From positions 3,844,001-3,908,000 of the forward strand of contig NZ_CP053748.1 in NCBI RefSeq assembly GCF_024400215.1: DNA of 64,000 bases. The letters are read 5' to 3'. This document shows, in pieces, positions 61,944 to 64,000 of the stretch; the stretch's first letter is position 1; every line of letters begins with the position of its first letter. The stretch is from Massilia sp. erpn. GTDB taxonomy: Bacteria; Pseudomonadota; Gammaproteobacteria; Burkholderiales; Burkholderiaceae_D. The notes below the pieces were generated by a model. That model searched no databases, was not told where the DNA came from, and saw nothing but the letters and a program-made list of their open reading frames with translations. A program made the position numbers and the translations under genes.

Positions 61944-63604
61944 ACGGGGATCACGATCTGTACCGCCGTATTATTGTGCTGGCCGCGCTGCACGCGCGCC
62001 ACCCCGCCCAGCGCGGCGGCGCGTTCGGCGATGGAGTTCGGCGTAAAGTCTAGCACCGGCGGGCCAAGGCATTCGTTTTCGATGCGCACCGTGAGCTGGC
62101 CGGCTTTGCAGGCTAGCTCGATGAAACCCTGGCGCGCCGTGGTGTGCTTGCAGATATTGCTCATGCCCTCGTTGACGATCTGGAACACCTCGGCCGACAG
62201 GCGGTCGCTGACATCGAGTTCGCCCACGGTATCGACCGAGATGTGCACATCGTAGAATTGGCGCACCTGGGCCGCCTGGCGCCGCAGCGCGATCAGCAGC
62301 TCCGGTTCGCGCAGCTCGGGTTCGCTGCGCAGGCGCTTGGCGTAGTGGCGCAGGTCATGCACCACCTGGGTGGTCATATTCAGCAGATTGTCCAGATCCT
62401 GGTTCAGCGGATTGCTGCTGCTGGCCTTCATGCGGATCGCGCTCAGGCCGTGGCGCAGGCCGATATAGGGTTGGATTGTTGTGTCGTGCAAGTCGCGCGC
62501 AATGCGCTCGCGCTCACGCAGCACCGCTTCCGAGGCCATGCGGTCGAGCAGCTCGATATTTTCGATCACAGGGAAGGCCTGGGCCGCGATCTGCACCAGG
62601 AACAGGGCGTCGGCGCGGTTGAAGTCCTGGCGCTGCGAGACCACATACAGGCGGCCGGCGCCGCGCCGCAGCGGCAGCGGCACCGAGATCAGCGAGCGCG
62701 CATCGAGCAGCTCGGCGATGGTGACGCCGGCGGCATCGGGCAGCATGGCCCAGCGCTGCCGTTCGCCGTCATAGGCGCGCAGACGCAGGCGGCGCCGCAG
62801 CCAGAGCGGGGTGCGCGTCAGCAGCACGATCTGTTCCGGGCCGAAGGCCAGCAGCGGTGCGGCGGCGGCGTCGTTCAGGTTATTGGCCTGGATGGTGCGG
62901 CCGGCGTTGGCCTGGCTGGCGGCACGCAAGCTCCAATGGTCGGAATGATTGTCACGCATGAGCAGGATGGTGCTGCTGGCGCGGTAGAACTGGCGCGTAT
63001 GTTCGAGCACCGAGCTGGTGGTGCGGTCCATGCCGAAGCGCGGATTGGACAGCTGGCTGACCTTGTGCAGCAGGGCCAGGCGCGCACGCTGGGCCATGGC
63101 CATGCCGCCCCAGTGCGCGATCATATAGCCGAGGGCGAGCAGGAAGGTGGCGCGCAGCAGCACGCGCGACAGCTCCACCTCGTTCTGCGCGAACAGCGAG
63201 GTCACGGCAAACAGGCCGGAGGAGGCCAGGGTGAAGCGCGCGCCTTCCTCGAAGCCGTAGCTGAAGGAGGCGGTCAGGATGGCGAAGAAGAAGAACAGGT
63301 AGTAGAAGCTGCTGCCGCCGCCCGTCAGATACACGATCAGGGCGAACCAGGCGACATCGAGCCAGCACACGGTCTTGCTGCGCGCCAGCGCCGATTTCTG
63401 CGCCATGACATAGAGCAGCAGGCTTTGCAGGGTGTAGGCGAGGAAGGCCAGGCGCGACAACAAATCCTGCTTGCCCATGGCTTCCGGGTCAATCAGCAGG
63501 GTCAGCAGGCAGGAGGTCGACAGCAGCAAGCGCATCCGGCCCACCATGGCGGAGTCGGAGGTGTCTTTGGGTAGCCTGAGGGGCAGGGGATTTTCCAGCT
63601 TCAC
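61940..63604 (-). CDS. NarX/DegS-type sensor histidine kinase
   Basis: The 554-residue kinase has five or six hydrophobic segments in residues about 20-180 (YYLFFFFAILTASFSYGFEEG is one), a GAF-like region (about 195-345), a HisKA_3 dimerisation helix with RERERIARDLHDTTIQPYIGL (H373) and a HATPase domain with IVNEGMSNICKH as N box. The start is uncertain: I prefer the GTG at 63604 because GGAGATCATT precedes it, but ATGs at 63637 and 63664 are in frame. It phosphorylates the coupled LuxR-type regulator. The multi-pass sensor suggests a membrane or redox/quorum-type signal. Confidence 0.9.
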   Translation of the reverse strand: MKLENPLPLRLPKDTSDSAMVGRMRLLLSTSCLLTLLIDPEAMGKQDLLSRLAFLAYTLQSLLLYVMAQKSALARSKTVCWLDVAWFALIVYLTGGGSSFYYLFFFFAILTASFSYGFEEGARFTLASSGLFAVTSLFAQNEVELSRVLLRATFLLALGYMIAHWGGMAMAQRARLALLHKVSQLSNPRFGMDRTTSSVLEHTRQFYRASSTILLMRDNHSDHWSLRAASQANAGRTIQANNLNDAAAAPLLAFGPEQIVLLTRTPLWLRRRLRLRAYDGERQRWAMLPDAAGVTIAELLDARSLISVPLPLRRGAGRLYVVSQRQDFNRADALFLVQIAAQAFPVIENIELLDRMASEAVLRERERIARDLHDTTIQPYIGLRHGLSAIRMKASSSNPLNQDLDNLLNMTTQVVHDLRHYAKRLRSEPELREPELLIALRRQAAQVRQFYDVHISVDTVGELDVSDRLSAEVFQIVNEGMSNICKHTTARQGFIELACKAGQLTVRIENECLGPPVLDFTPNSIAERAAALGGVARVQRGQHNNTAVQIVIPV

Positions 63605-63715
63605 AATGATCTCCAACCGGGCTTGGGGATATTGCATCCGCGACAATGGCTCCAGTCTAAGCATCGCCGGCTTGCCTGTCCACAGCGCAAGTTGTTTTTT
63701 TGTATCTTCTTGCCC

Positions 63716-63743
63716 CTTGAAAAGCCCGCTCCGACCCCCATCT
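63716..63743 (+). promoter_or_regulatory. Heat-shock (sigma-32) promoter of htpG
   Basis: CTTGAAA (63716-63722) and CCCCATCT (63736-63743) are separated by 13 bases, matching the RpoH consensus -35 and -10 elements. They lie 53 bases upstream of the htpG start, a suitable leader length. Confidence 0.85.
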
Positions 63744-63795
63744 GCACGCAAATTCCGTGAAACACCCGATTTCCACAAGACTATTGAGGTAAAAA

Positions 63796-64000
63796 ATGGC
63801 AGACAATAAACAAACCATGGGTTTCCAGGCCGAGGTCAAGCAGCTGCTGCAGCTGATGATCCACTCCCTGTATTCGAACAAGGAAATCTTCCTGCGCGAA
63901 CTGGTGTCGAACGCGTCCGACGCGGCCGACAAGCTGCGCTTCGAGGCCATCAATAACGATGCGCTGTACGGCAACGACCACGAGCTGAAAATCAAGGTCG
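63796..64000 (+). CDS. htpG: Chaperone protein HtpG (Hsp90), N-terminal part only
   Basis: The first 68 codons are present and run off the window end. They encode [40 protein letters not shown], the Hsp90 ATP-lid region including the catalytic glutamate in FLRE and the ATP-contacting asparagine in SNASDA. A GAGGT ribosome site precedes the ATG. HtpG is an ATP-dependent cytosolic chaperone; a sigma-32 promoter just upstream fits. Confidence 0.96.
   Translation, partial: MADNKQTMGFQAEVKQLLQLMIHSLYSNKEIFLRELVSNASDAADKLRFEAINNDALYGNDHELKIKV

Overview
This window is a GC-rich, densely coded stretch of a bacterial chromosome. Gene content and codon style suggest an Oxalobacteraceae-type betaproteobacterium (Massilia/Duganella/Telluria/Janthinobacterium group). 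That placement is an inference from the Burkholderiales-like Tad locus, the stand-alone ribB under an FMN riboswitch, and the very large RHS protein; no rRNA gene is present to confirm it. I see no tRNA, IS element, prophage or CRISPR array.

Left part (1-13.8 kb): ribB with its FMN riboswitch on the minus strand; two tandem, translationally coupled, exported M16 zinc peptidases; an SRPBCC-fold protein and a small exported protein; then an AraC-type regulator divergent from a tightly overlapping three-gene operon (AGPS-like FAD oxidase, glycerol-3-phosphate dehydrogenase, FGGY kinase) that probably handles glycerol, a polyol or an ether-linked glycerol compound.

Middle (13.9-35.8 kb): one giant ORF of 7114 codons dominates the window. 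It is an RHS/YD-repeat protein interrupted by a jelly-roll-like insert and by 13 DUF4214 modules (one alone, then twelve in tandem joined by alanine-rich helical linkers). After the YD repeats resume, it carries a LysM domain, a glycine/alanine-rich hydrophobic segment and a low-GC C-terminal domain resembling phosphodiester glycosidases (NAGPA type). A low-GC membrane protein follows with a one-base stop/start overlap and a good Shine-Dalgarno sequence; it looks like the immunity partner. This is the best candidate in the window for an undescribed system: a polymorphic-toxin-like RHS protein whose shell is decorated with DUF4214 helices.

Next (36-45.5 kb): a secreted GH5-like glycoside hydrolase between two NBR1-like Ig domains, an unknown small protein, a response regulator-PAS-GGDEF protein, and an amino-acid cluster (PLP dehydratase, EamA exporter, RidA, aminotransferase) divergent from a MocR-type regulator.

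Right part (45.5-64 kb): a complete Tad/Flp type IVc pilus locus, all on the minus strand, reading from three small pilins through PAP2 protein, prepilin peptidase, an ICMT-type methyltransferase, AAA ATPase, CpaB, secretin, lipoprotein, TadG, two TadE proteins, CpaE, CpaF, TadB and TadC to a TPR/LytR_C lipoprotein. A NarX/LuxR-type two-component pair lies just upstream and may control it. The window ends in the first codons of htpG, preceded by a textbook heat-shock (sigma-32) promoter.
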